A stretch of 64,000 nt of DNA from Ryuthela nishihirai (lineage: Eukaryota > Arthropoda > Arachnida > Araneae > Heptathelidae): NCBI GenBank assembly GCA_038380435.1, contig JAWZYU010000025.1, positions 27,132,707-27,196,706 on the forward strand, given 5' to 3'. The position numbers and the translations under genes were made by a program. Numbering within the stretch: position 1 is the first letter of the stretch; the number at the start of each line of letters is the position of its first letter. The notes below the pieces were generated by a model, which saw only the letters and a list, made by a program, of their open reading frames with translations, did no database searches and was not told the origin of the DNA. Shown in pieces: positions 35,296 to 45,099 of the stretch.

Positions 35296-35415
35296 ATGTT
35301 TCTTGAGGCAATACATGGCCAGAAGCTCCAGGTGCATGTACAACCAGCAGATCTCAGAAGCAGAGTTTCCTGTTGGTCCACCACATCAGACAGTTTGAGA
35401 AGTATTGCTCTAGTT

Positions 35416-36344
35416 ATTCCACTATGATAATGCTCTTATAATAATAATATGTAAATCATTAATGATTTGAGTTAGAAAATTCAACTGTCATTTGTTACAC
35501 TTTTGATTATGATCTTTACTGTAATCATTATTATGCAAGATCAAACAGAATTTTCAGCAACCTCAGGATGATCCACATACTACAGTATTTATCAACCAGG
35601 ATAAATTTATTTCTTACTAATAACTTCACTAGTTAATACTTCATGGATGAGTCTTCGATGTGTGAAACTTTACCTTCTTCTCGAATCTGTGAACTTAGTG
35701 CTTCCATTGCTGACATCTGTCGGAAACTTCAAATATTATGTAAGAACTACCTGAACTCTTCTCATTCTATATCCCTAATGGCATTTGAATACCACATTTC
35801 TGTCATTTAATCTATATGGATGCATTGATTCAACTCTTCATCTGTTTATTACTCTTAACTACATAGTGTATTTTGCAGTAGTTATATTTTTATTCTAGTG
35901 GTCACTAATTTATTAAATTTTCAGTTAAAACTTTACACTCTGACTTAAATTTTTATCTCTATTATCAATATTCCATGATATAAATCCATTAGCAGAGCAA
36001 TTCAGAAGAGAGAGTTAATTTCAAATACTAAATATCTTCTAACAGTACTGTTCTTTTTATCATCAGTGTAGAGCACAAATTTATTCTAAAAATTTATGGC
36101 TACTTCCCAAGAATCAGGAAACTATTATAGTTTCTGCCATAAAACTGTAACCAGTATCAATGCAATTGAAATACATTTTATTTGAGTCACCTTAATATCT
36201 GCCATAGAAATAAAATAACTTTGCCATATATCCTTTTTGTTAAAAATCCTTTTTTTAATAATCATGGTTTGTTAAAATTAATTCAGTTCTTATACAGTTT
36301 CTTCCATAGAAGTAGAAGGTTTTTGATGAATATGCAAAATGATG
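35416..36344. other. Unassigned intronic sequence
   Basis: AT-rich sequence without any recognised exon, repeat family or inverted repeat. Confidence 0.4.
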
Positions 36345-36672
36345 TAATTTGTGGTGGTTCATAATCTGCTGTTCCCAAATTCAACTCCCAACTGAGCCTA
36401 CATTAAGATTTCCTCTGTTAACCCCCACTCTGCCCTTAATGAGAAAGAGGACACTGATGGTTGTGGAAAGGCTAACATCTATCAATTGGGATATTAAGCT
36501 GTGACATTATGTGCAAGAGAGTCGTACCATGTGCATATTAAACAACATGCTGGATGGGAGGCAATCATAGGTTCCCTATCTCTGTCTAGCTCTGAATACT
36601 TGGAATCCTTGTGGCCTGGCCATTTAGCCCTTTGTGTGAAAAAAGCACCACTCAGAAGTAAAATAGCCTAGC
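36345..36672 (+). repeat. SINE-A copy, diverged
   Basis: GTGGTGGTTCATAATCTGCT, TTAAGATTTCCTC, GGACACTGATGG, CCTTGTGGCCTGGCCATTTA and CACTCAGAAGTAAAATAGCC follow the SINE-A order. It lacks the first bases of the head. Confidence 0.85.
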
Positions 36673-36769
36673 CTAATAAAACCTGTATTGATTGTGAAAC
36701 TTTAGCATAAAATAACCTACCATGAGATTATAAACAATATATAAATAGCTTAACTCAATGTACAATATT

Positions 36770-38040
36770 CAAATATATATATATACACTTTTTCACTGAT
36801 ATTAGCACAGAAGTTGCTAAATGTTCATATGAAATTTATGTCCTCATGATAAACAGAATACATCATGAATGTCAGAATCTTCTTAGGAGTAATTGTATTC
36901 ATGGCTGTCTTAGAATAGGTAAATTAATAGCATTGGAATTTAAGACAAATAGATTCACTTACTCGTGAGTAAATATCCTAATATTTTGACCCCTTATTGA
37001 GGTCATCATCTGAGAAGGTTGCAGCTTTGTTGGAACTTTCTTTCTTTTGTAGTAGTGGTTGCCAAATTTTGGGTAAAAGAATTCCTTGCAAATTGTTCAT
37101 GGTGCCATCTGTTGACTGTATCTGTAATCCTTCTGCTTTTCTTATTACCAATACAGTCAACAGATGGTGCCATGAACAATGTGCAGGGAATTCTTTTACC
37201 AAAATTTGGCAACCACTACTTGAAGAAGAAAGTTCCAACAAAGCTGCAACCTCCTCAGATGATGACCCAGTCAGGGGTAAAAATATTAGGATATTGACTC
37301 ACAAGTAAGTGAATCAATTTGTCTTAAGTTTCAACATATGTTAATCTTCTTAGGAGCATAATAAAGATGAATTTATTTCATGATGTCACAAAGGTTGCAG
37401 AAGAAAGCACCACTTCCTGAACATACAAAAGGATGGCATAAACTAATCAGAACACAACTTACTGCAAATAAAAAAATATTAAAAATTTCAAAAGTTGACA
37501 ATTATCTCAATTATAAAATATTAACAAATCATAAAAGTTGACAAATTATCTCAATTTTGGATATATTTATATCCATCATCAGATTTAAGTAAATGTTTAG
37601 AAAGCTACACAAGAAATTATACCATTTAAATTGAATTTAAATATTTTAATATAATAGAATAATTAAATTTAATATATACATTGAATGACTCTCTTGCACG
37701 TAATGAAAATGCAATTTAAATTATATAATTTTTTATGTAGCCTTCTAAACATCTACTTAAATCTGATGATGGTCATAAATATATCTGAAATCACATACTT
37801 TGTCAACTGTTTCGAATATTTGCAGTAAGTTTGGTTCTTATTAGTTAGGACCATCCTTTAGTATTTTCAGGAAGTAGTGTTTTCTTATGTAACCTTTGTG
37901 ACATCATGAAATAAATTACCTTATGTTTCTAAGGAGATTTTGACATTCGCGATGTATTCTGTTTATCTTAAGGACATCATTTTCGTATGAACATTTAACT
38001 TCTGGGCTAATATATCAGTGAAAAAGTATATATATGTTAA
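36770..38040. mobile_element. Fold-back element with another palindrome inserted in its left arm
   Basis: The left arm starts at 36770 (CTTTTTCACTGATATTAGC, AATGTTCATATGAAA, ATAAACAGAATACATC) and resumes at 37343 (TTTATTTCATGATGTCACAA, CACTTCCTGAA). These pair with the right arm at about 37740-38040 (TTGTGACATCATGAAATAAA, GATGTATTCTGTTTATC, CTAATATATCAGTGAAAAAG). The arms are interrupted by a 453-bp insertion flanked by a 14-bp direct repeat. No ORF of note. Confidence 0.8.
36890..37342. mobile_element. Inserted palindromic element with 14-bp direct repeats
   Basis: The direct repeat AATCTTCTTAGGAG flanks it exactly (36876-36889 and 37343-37356). Inside, 36941-37326 is an almost perfect inverted repeat: AGACAAATAGATTCACTTAC pairs with GTAAGTGAATCAATTTGTCT, and AGATGGTGCCATGAACAAT-like sequences face each other around a centre near 37138. 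A 14-bp duplication is unusual for most cut-and-paste DNA transposons. Confidence 0.82.
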
Positions 38041-39228
38041 ACATTATATTTAGTTGTAGATGTTATTGCATGAAACAAAATACAGCAATCCCCCTTAGTG
38101 AAGTTCTAACCAGATTTCATACTTTAACAGCAATATGTACACTATGTTATTGTAACTAATGGAATGTATATCCAAATATGATCCTCCATGTGATATATAT
38201 CCAAATTCCTTTCGTGTCACTATAAAAGAGTTTTAGCGATCTGGATCAAACTATCTAAATATTGGTTTTTGATCATATTTATTCAGTACTTACATAGTTA
38301 TGAAATTTGAAACATTTAACTGCAATTTTGTCCATCTTTAAGGCAGTTAAAACCAAAGAGTCTACATTTTTTAAAGAGTATGCTTTAAGGATTATCATTT
38401 ATATTTTAATTTGGTATTAATAAATCTTTGATTGGGGAACTATTATTTAATACTCTTGGCTTCCATAACCATAAGGGCTGAATTAATGTTATTAAAAATC
38501 ATAATTTAGATCCAGGTTATTCAACCTTTTTTGAATCACATGCCATTCTTTATTTGTTTATAGGGCTAAGAAGTCAGTTGGTCATTAGCAATCAGTTGGG
38601 TTCTTGTTTGAACTTCACATTCTTCATCCTTGAGAAAGGTTGTTCTCAATGCAATAACCATTAGTTGAGGTGCAAAATGTGGAAAACCAATGCTACCAAC
38701 ACAAAAATGGCAATTTGTTTTATTCAATACATATAATAGTGAATATGGGATAGACCACATGAAATGGTTTACTAGGTTGAGGGCTCCTGATATAGATAGT
38801 ATAATCTATATCTTCAAAAGTATTTTCTAATAGCATTATTTTCTAAGTTTTTTAAATGTTACAAAGTTTGTAGTTTGTTTTCCATGGAATAATATGTAAA
38901 TGTTTTCTTTTTTTCCACTTCAGTGTTTATGCATCTTCCATAGTAACTGACTACTAAGCCTACTCATTTTCAATATAAAGAATTTTTTTATTTTACACTT
39001 TTATCAAAGCTAATACGTTAACAGGTGTAACTGCATGAATGATACTATTGATGAGAACATCCACTGCTACTAGCTGCTTACTATGTGGTTGCACATGTTA
39101 TTTTTCATGACTAATCCATTGTTAAAGGGATGTAAATTATTAACTCTTCCAAGCTCCAGCCTGAAAAATTGCTTCACATCCAGAGGCCCAGTGCCTTTTT
39201 TTTTCAGTATACGAAAAAAAATTAAATC
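38041..39228. other. Unassigned intronic sequence
   Basis: No exon, family repeat or notable structure is recognised. Confidence 0.4.
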
Positions 39229-39640
39229 ACCCCTCGTGCAGCTGCTTGTCACAGAAGTCTGACGGGCCTGTCAATTTAATACATCATAGAGAAGATCCTT
39301 CCAAGGCCAAGTTCCAGTGACCAAGTGGTTAGTGTACTTTGCTACTGATCAAAGGGATTTGAGTTTGAGCCCCTCGTAAAGCATGGATATTTATGTTGTC
39401 TTTCTGATGAGGTCTCTCCTTCACAGATTCTTCTCTATGACACATTAAACTGGCAGACTCCAGTCAGACTTCTGTGGCAAACAGCTGCTTGAGGGGCAAT
39501 TGATCTTTTTTATAGAGATCTTTGAGAAAGGTGAGCCCTTAACATAAAGATAACACAAATATCCATGCCTTACCCATGCCTCATACCCAGGTGTCTTTGA
39601 TCAGTTACCAAACTTAAATTACTCAGCCATGAGTTTCAGC
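39229..39640. repeat. Cluster of three SINE-B copies in alternating orientation
   Basis: A - strand 3' part lies at about 39229-39295 (CAGCTGCTTGTCACAGAAGTC). A + strand nearly full copy follows at about 39310-39510 (GACCAAGTGGTTAGTG to GGCAAACAGCTGCTTGAGGG), then a - strand head part at about 39535-39640 (ATCCATGCCTTACC, CAGTTACCAAACTTAAATTA). All are diverged. The last one abuts the piggyBac-type copy 2. Confidence 0.8.
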
Positions 39641-39644
39641 CAAA

Positions 39645-42401
39645 TAAAAATTAACTTTAGAACTTTTTTCCCAAATAACTAATGAAAGAAATTATGACAA
39701 ACTAATCAGCCTTTAATTCTGGATTTTTCTGAAAATAAAATATTTAGCATAAAAAAACGACTTGTTTTGTTTCAATAGGGCTTTTTTTTAGAGTCATAGT
39801 AAAAAAAAATGCATTTGGCAATGCACACAAAAATTTATTTAAAAGAAAGTAATGTTATGCCCCCCCCCCCCCCTAGAGTATTTTTAGGGCGTCACAACCT
39901 TTAGGCCTTGATGCGCTCATTGCTGCAAAAATCAAGGCAAATTCCTGGACCCACAACCAAATTAACTGACATTTGCAATAATGAGAACTGGGATAATTTT
40001 TCAGTTAACAATAAAATACACATTTATTAACAAAATTACTTTCAAGCATTCTACATATATGTAGTTCCCACTTTTGTGACAGATTCAACAATGCCTCTAG
40101 CATGGCCCTTTTCAATTAAAGGAACTTTGTAAGTTTATTAATCAACAGTCATTAATCAACAGTTCATGATGAAGAGCTACTTGCTCATGACTCTAACAGT
40201 CCTTAACAGTTAAGACGGTTCTACTCTGGTCACCGTGATGGCCATTCACAGAACTACATTTAAATGCAAAAGAAAAGCGGAGCCAGTTTCATTAAAGTGC
40301 CCCCTTACCTCGTCAAATCAAGTCAGGAGTCCCTCGGGAAGGCAATCACTGGGCTGCTGCGCTCCAAGTCACTGGGAGCCCGGGCTGCTTAGCTCTTCCC
40401 CCTCACATACACTGTTCACACTTCAGGGCTCTGCTAGCTGGAGAGGATCATTGCTGTCGACTCTCTTTTCACAAAATTCTCTCTTGTCCTTTTCCGCTGG
40501 CTCCCCCCCCCCTTGTGGAGGTCACCTACGCTCATGCATGGCTGTACGGGATTGGCCAGAGTAGCTGAGGTGCGAATCTCAGCTCCCCCCCCCCCCCCCC
40601 CCCCCCCCCCGCCAACGTTGTTTACCAGGCATGTCGCGTAGTTCCTCTGCCATCTGGGGTTCCAGGCTCAACCTGGAAAGTTTGGGGCCTGCGGCCGAGT
40701 TCCTCTTCGTTGAATTGGACACAAAAATGGAGGCAGTCAAAAATTCACTATTAAAATGGAGCCTAATCTAATGTCGTCCCGAAGCCCATGAAGTCTTGGC
40801 CATGTAATAAAATTACGTGGGCATGACAGTAATAGACAGAAATGATTATAAAGCACATGAATAGAAAGCTTATTTCTGAATAAGAGGTAAATAAAATTTT
40901 GCTTGCAAGAAAATTGAATCTCTTTTTTTTCTAATTTTATTTTTCTCAGTACTATATTTTGAGAAAGGAAGACTTTTTTTTTACAGTGATATAGTGAGAA
41001 AATAAATCTGGCTAAATAATTGAGACTTAATTTTGGGAAATCTGATGAATGAAAACAGGTAAATTATATATCAGTGGAAAGGAAATCTCTTTCTGAATAA
41101 TATAATAAAAAAAATTCACCTGTAACTAGGCTTTTGTTATTTGAATATATATTTTGCATTGTAATACTCCAAAATATGGGCCAGAATTGCACAAAGTGAC
41201 TTTCCACTGTTATTAATTCATGGGATTTTTTTGTGTTATTTATGGACATGTAGAACACTTTCTTGGCTGGGTTTTTTCTTCTTCTTTGTATTGTATATTT
41301 TGGAGATCTTAGCAAAATATCGAAACATTAATGCATTAAGGATTAAAAATTTCAATATCCTTAAGGAGGACCCAGAACTAGGAGGTGGGAGCAAATTTTT
41401 TTAAAACCATTCAATAAAAACTAATAATTTCTTTGAAATAAAGTTTACCAGGGGAAAGGGGAGGGGGGTAAAACACACTGACAGAATTGCTTTCCCAGCC
41501 ATAGGAGGACTAATATACATGCCATTGAAGTCCTTTTGCTTTTGTATCCAAAATCTCATTCATTTTCAGGAAACATTATAAGATCAGTTTCTTGACTGGA
41601 AAATGAAGAAATAAAGAAATTAACATATAACCTAATGCAGTGTTTAAAAAAATATCCACAGCAACTAGTTTGTAAGCCAATCATCTGATAGCTAGCAATG
41701 TAGCATAACTCCAAAAGATTGATAATGATATATAAATCTATGGAAATAAAAACAAAAGTTTAACTATAAAAGTATATATTAAATGCTAATTGAATTGAAA
41801 TATATCCTGTGTTGACAACACTTTATGCAGCACATGTGCCCCCACACCACTAATTACTCCCATCTGCATCTTGCCGAACCATGACCTAGTTTATGCAGCT
41901 GAACGACACAAACAAGTAATGGTTTTGGTATTAGTAGTAGGAACTATGCATTGAATTGGGTAAATGATAAATATAATTCTAAGAATATTAAAATTTGGTT
42001 AATTTTTAGGAGATTTTTGAAACTTAAAAAAAAAGAGTTCTCAATAGTTCAATTCAAACTCATGAGCTTAAATCAGGAGGTTGCTTCAATGTAAAAAAAT
42101 TCAAACAAGCAAATCAGTCTTGCCATATATTACATCTAAAAAATGGTGATCAGATCATGTTAACAAATTATTTATATCACAGTTTAATAAAATATTCATC
42201 ATATGAAAAAAGTATTATTTTTTCAAGCTTGAATTGTGCATTTTTATAAGATATATATATAAAATTTAAAAGAGCAATTTCTGTTTTTGAAAATTTGAAG
42301 TTTTATGTGTTGTACTAAAAACAGATATAGCCATTTCTGGCCTCTCATTTCAGATTCTGTCAACATGTATAATCGATGAGGACCCTGGACAGTTTAAACT
42401 A
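39645..42401. mobile_element. piggyBac-type non-autonomous element, copy 2, split by a solo LTR
   Basis: 39645-39852 matches 7322-7553 of copy 1 (AACTTTAGAACTTTTTT, AACTAATGAAAG, AGAGTC(A/G)TAGTAAAAAAAAA). The match resumes at 40829 (AGACAGAAATGATTATAAAG) and runs to about 42401, ending CCCTGGACAGTTTAA, a decayed terminus. The left terminus is missing. The interruption is the LTR at 39853-40828. Confidence 0.82.
39853..40828. mobile_element. Solo LTR of a retrotransposon, 976 bp
   Basis: It begins TGTTATGCCC and ends GGGCATGACA, so it has TG..CA and short inverted ends, and it is flanked by the direct repeat GTAA (39849-39852 and 40829-40832). The uninterrupted sequence is known from copy 1 of the host repeat, which proves an insertion. 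The right half is much more GC-rich than its surroundings and contains C-runs (around 40505 and 40588). Polyadenylation-type AATAAA sequences occur near 40010-40030. Orientation is uncertain. The 4-bp duplication and size would fit a Ty3/Gypsy-class LTR. Confidence 0.8.
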
Positions 42402-42723
42402 TTTCTAGATAAAGGTTAAAAGAATTTTATTTGGAAAATAATCCACAAATATGATACTGTTTTTTATTAACATATCAAGGCAAATCACCCATAAAATCAT
42501 TTACTTCAGACAGAAATTTTCATTGTGAGGCTATCACCAACATATTTAGCACAGAAATAACTCCTTCCCATCATATATATTATGGTGTTTAAATGTACCT
42601 GATATACAGAGCATTACTTCAGTCACTGTGTTCCCATCAGTTTTTAAATATGTATATATAGTATTATTTTTATCTGATTTAGGGAATCTGAAAATAGTTG
42701 TAACATAATTCTCTGTCTTTCAG
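42402..42723. other. Intronic sequence before exon 7
   Basis: No element is recognised. It ends in the pyrimidine-rich TTCTCTGTCTTTCAG acceptor of exon 42724-42829. Confidence 0.5.
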
Positions 42724-42829
42724 TTACCACTTGCAGCAGCTAGAACTTGTGGCTTTTCATCGACAATCACTTTTGCAGGATCTTCCAAACCATTGTTTGC
42801 AGAATGTTCAGCTCTCAACTAGCATGACA
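42724..42829 (+). CDS. TTLL4: TTLL4-like exon 7 (linker)
   Basis: The acceptor is CTGTCTTTCAG with a good pyrimidine tract and the donor is GTAGGT. It enters with one base completing an Asp codon (GA|T) and leaves in phase 0. The product is YHLQQLELVAFHRQSLLQDL followed by PNHCLQNVQLSTSMT. This is the poorly conserved linker after the ligase domain, so the call rests on the open frame, splice signals, matching entry phase and position between firm exons rather than on strong family similarity. The next exon does not join in phase through its best acceptor. Confidence 0.72.
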
Positions 42830-44187
42830 GTAGGTTTCATGGGACTTAAAATGAACATACCCTCTATGCCCTTCTGCTTAAACTTGCACACCTGACCTAC
42901 TATTTTTATACAACACAAAACACTAATAACTTTATGAGAGGCTTCTACCCAGATTAATGTGGAAGTATCTTTGCGTATATATGATAGCTTTAATTTAATG
43001 AACCTGTAGCAATAAGTGCATTCACAATCAATATTATTTTACATTATTGCTTCAAAAGTAGTAGGAATGCATGTTGCTCCAGCAGCATGTATTTTGGGTA
43101 TTCTAAGTGTGCACTATACATCCCAGGAAGTTGGGAAGAAAGAAAGGCTCTTAAAAGGTTTTTGGGGCAATGTTTTATATTGTAAAATTCTCATAATGTT
43201 CTATCACTGGTACTGAAATATATACTCCATCCACTTGTAGTGATGCATGATAAAAGTATGGTGTTGTTGAGCTGAACACCTCAGAGTTACAAAAATTAAT
43301 GGTGGGATCACAATGGATGTTATAAGGTAATCAACATATATTGGCTTTTAACAAACTATAATATGCAGTGAAGAAGCCCTTTTGCCTCTGTTGGGTATAT
43401 CAGAGTTATTTGTTCATATTGTTTCGTGTTGCATTTTTCTAAACAATAAATTATGTATGATATAAAATATTCATGTGTAAGAGTGTTTAAGGGATTACAA
43501 AGCACCTCCCCCCTTTAGTGAACATCAGGTTAAATTTCCAATGCTGTTAAAAACTGCATTTTATCAACGGTACTCTGTTTCACTAATGGCAACTCTAGAT
43601 GGGGGCAAAAGGAGAACTTATGCCCCTTTACCTCTGTAATTTTAAATTATTTTAAATCATAATGGATTAAGGTAATATGTTATCCTCAAAGTCACAAAGC
43701 AGAGGTATCATATTCTAAGCCCATAGTTAAATGGAAAGAAAATGAAAAAAGAGCTTGAAATATGTATACTTATATATTTAATCCCCCCTCCCATTCCCAT
43801 ACATACATATGTACACACACATACACACACAACCATGAAAATCTTGTTTTCCCTTGTGGAAAAATTAAGTTTATTTTAGTTTTATTATATATGTTGAAGG
43901 TTGAAATGGTATGTGCAAAAGTGCCCATGTTTTCTGTTTGTGTGATCACTTTCAAGTTCTGATTTAAAATCCCCTTCAGCACACTTCCCAGGTATAATGC
44001 ACCACATGAAACCTTCCATGTAGAAAACGTTTTTGAGTTCATATCCACCTATCAAATATTATGCAATGAATTCTCTTTTTTACAATGAATTTTCTGATAA
44101 ATGAAAAAAAAAGGCAAAAAAAACTCACATGAATCCCATTATAATGCCAATCAGTTAAAACCTATTCTTTTGTATTCATGTTGATCC
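42830..44187. other. Unassigned intronic sequence
   Basis: A short CA-rich run (ACATATGTACACACACATAC, near 43800) is the only structure noted. The small ORFs here are not gene-like. Confidence 0.4.
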
Positions 44188-44395
44188 ATTGGTTTATATT
44201 TAAACCACTATCTTTACAGTATTCTGCTAATACTGGGTATAGGAGAGAAATTACCTTTAGCCAGGTGGAATCTGAACCCATGATTTCCTGATAGCATGTA
44301 ATGGGTTTATATAGCACCTGGTTCAAAACAGTTTTTCCCCTTTACCCAGTATTAGCCTAATACTGTGAAGATAGTAGCTTGAATATAATAAACCA
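44188..44395. repeat. SINE-C fold-back
   Basis: GGTTTATATTTAAACCACTA and AGTATTCTGCTAATACTGGG on the left pair with CCCAGTATTAGCCTAATACT and AATATAATAAACC on the right, around tRNA-like heads (GGTGGAATCTGAACCCATGA and CATGTAATGGGTTTATATAG). Two SINE-C copies face each other head to head. Confidence 0.75.
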
Positions 44396-44617
44396 GTGTA
44401 TCACTGTGAATACAAAGAATATGATTAGTGGTAACTGACATATGCAAACATGCACAATGCATGAAGAGTTGTAGAAAAAATGTTTGAAAAAATACTGTTT
44501 GGATCACCTTGAGGTGCTGCTAGTGTTGTGCACAATCCTGGAACAACTCTGATAGATGGAAACTGTATCTGCAATCATGATATCTACTTGAGACTAGAGT
44601 AGGTATGAGACCTAACA

Positions 44618-44790
44618 TTGGCAACAGGGGAAATATTGATCAGTGGTCAGAGCACCTGACATGTTATCAGGAGGTCAGAAGTTTGGATCCCACAAGCTCA
44701 AAACAGTTTTTCCCCCTATATCCAGTATTAGTAGCAAAATAAGCAAAGATAGTGGCTTGAATGTAAAAGTTTAAACCTAGTTTTAGTAGG
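44618..44790 (+). repeat. SINE-C copy
   Basis: Head TTGATCAGTGGTCAGAGCAC and CATGTTATCAGGAGGTCAGA, then the tail AAAACAGTTTTTCCCCC and CCAGTATTAGTAGC found in the fold-back at 44.2-44.4 kb. This copy shows the order of head and tail in one orientation. Confidence 0.8.
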
Positions 44791-45055
44791 ACAAATTTGC
44801 ATGTAGAAAACTGTAATTGATTAATATTGATTCAGGTTCATGATTTTTTTTTTTTTCTTTCTGGATAGTTTTTGACAGTAATCTTTTTAATTAATAACAA
44901 ACTTGGTAAATACTATTTGCGCATTCACTTTTTATCAGTGTCATGCTTTCTTCTGATAGAGCAAATATCACTTATATTTTCTGCCCCTTCTTAAAATTTG
45001 AAAGAAAAAATATGCTGATCACCAAAAAACTAATTTCCTATACTTCATTTGGCAT

Positions 45056-45078
45056 ATTTGGTTGGTTGGTTGGTTGGT
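45056..45078. repeat. TTGG microsatellite
   Basis: About five TTGG units (TTTGGTTGGTTGGTTGGTTGG) just before LINE copy 3. Confidence 0.85.
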
Positions 45079-45099
45079 GTTTTATGGTGCAAGAACAAT

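Larger units (their letters stand above)
34487..35407. mobile_element. hAT-type element carrying two nested insertions
   Basis: Terminus CAGTACTTCTCAGAGTG at 34487 is inverted at the right end (CAGTTTGAGAAGTATTG, ending 35407). The 8-bp flanks CTCTAGGA (34479-34486) and CTCTAGTT (35408-35415) agree at six positions, as expected for an aged hAT target duplication. After removing the 213-bp hAT MITE and the SINE-A inside it, about 300 bp of the element itself remain, with no coding content. Confidence 0.75.

Noticed and set aside
36997..37308. Overlapping ORFs on both strands at 37.0-37.3 kb
   Set aside because: They mirror one another because the sequence is a palindrome; not independent genes.
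40235..40564. 109-codon + strand gene in the GC-rich block
   Set aside because: Lies wholly within the solo LTR, where GC-rich sequence makes long chance ORFs likely; no domain seen.
43016..43216. Small protein-coding gene
   Set aside because: Open frame of 66 codons without similarity, splice context or codon bias; expected by chance in AT-rich DNA.
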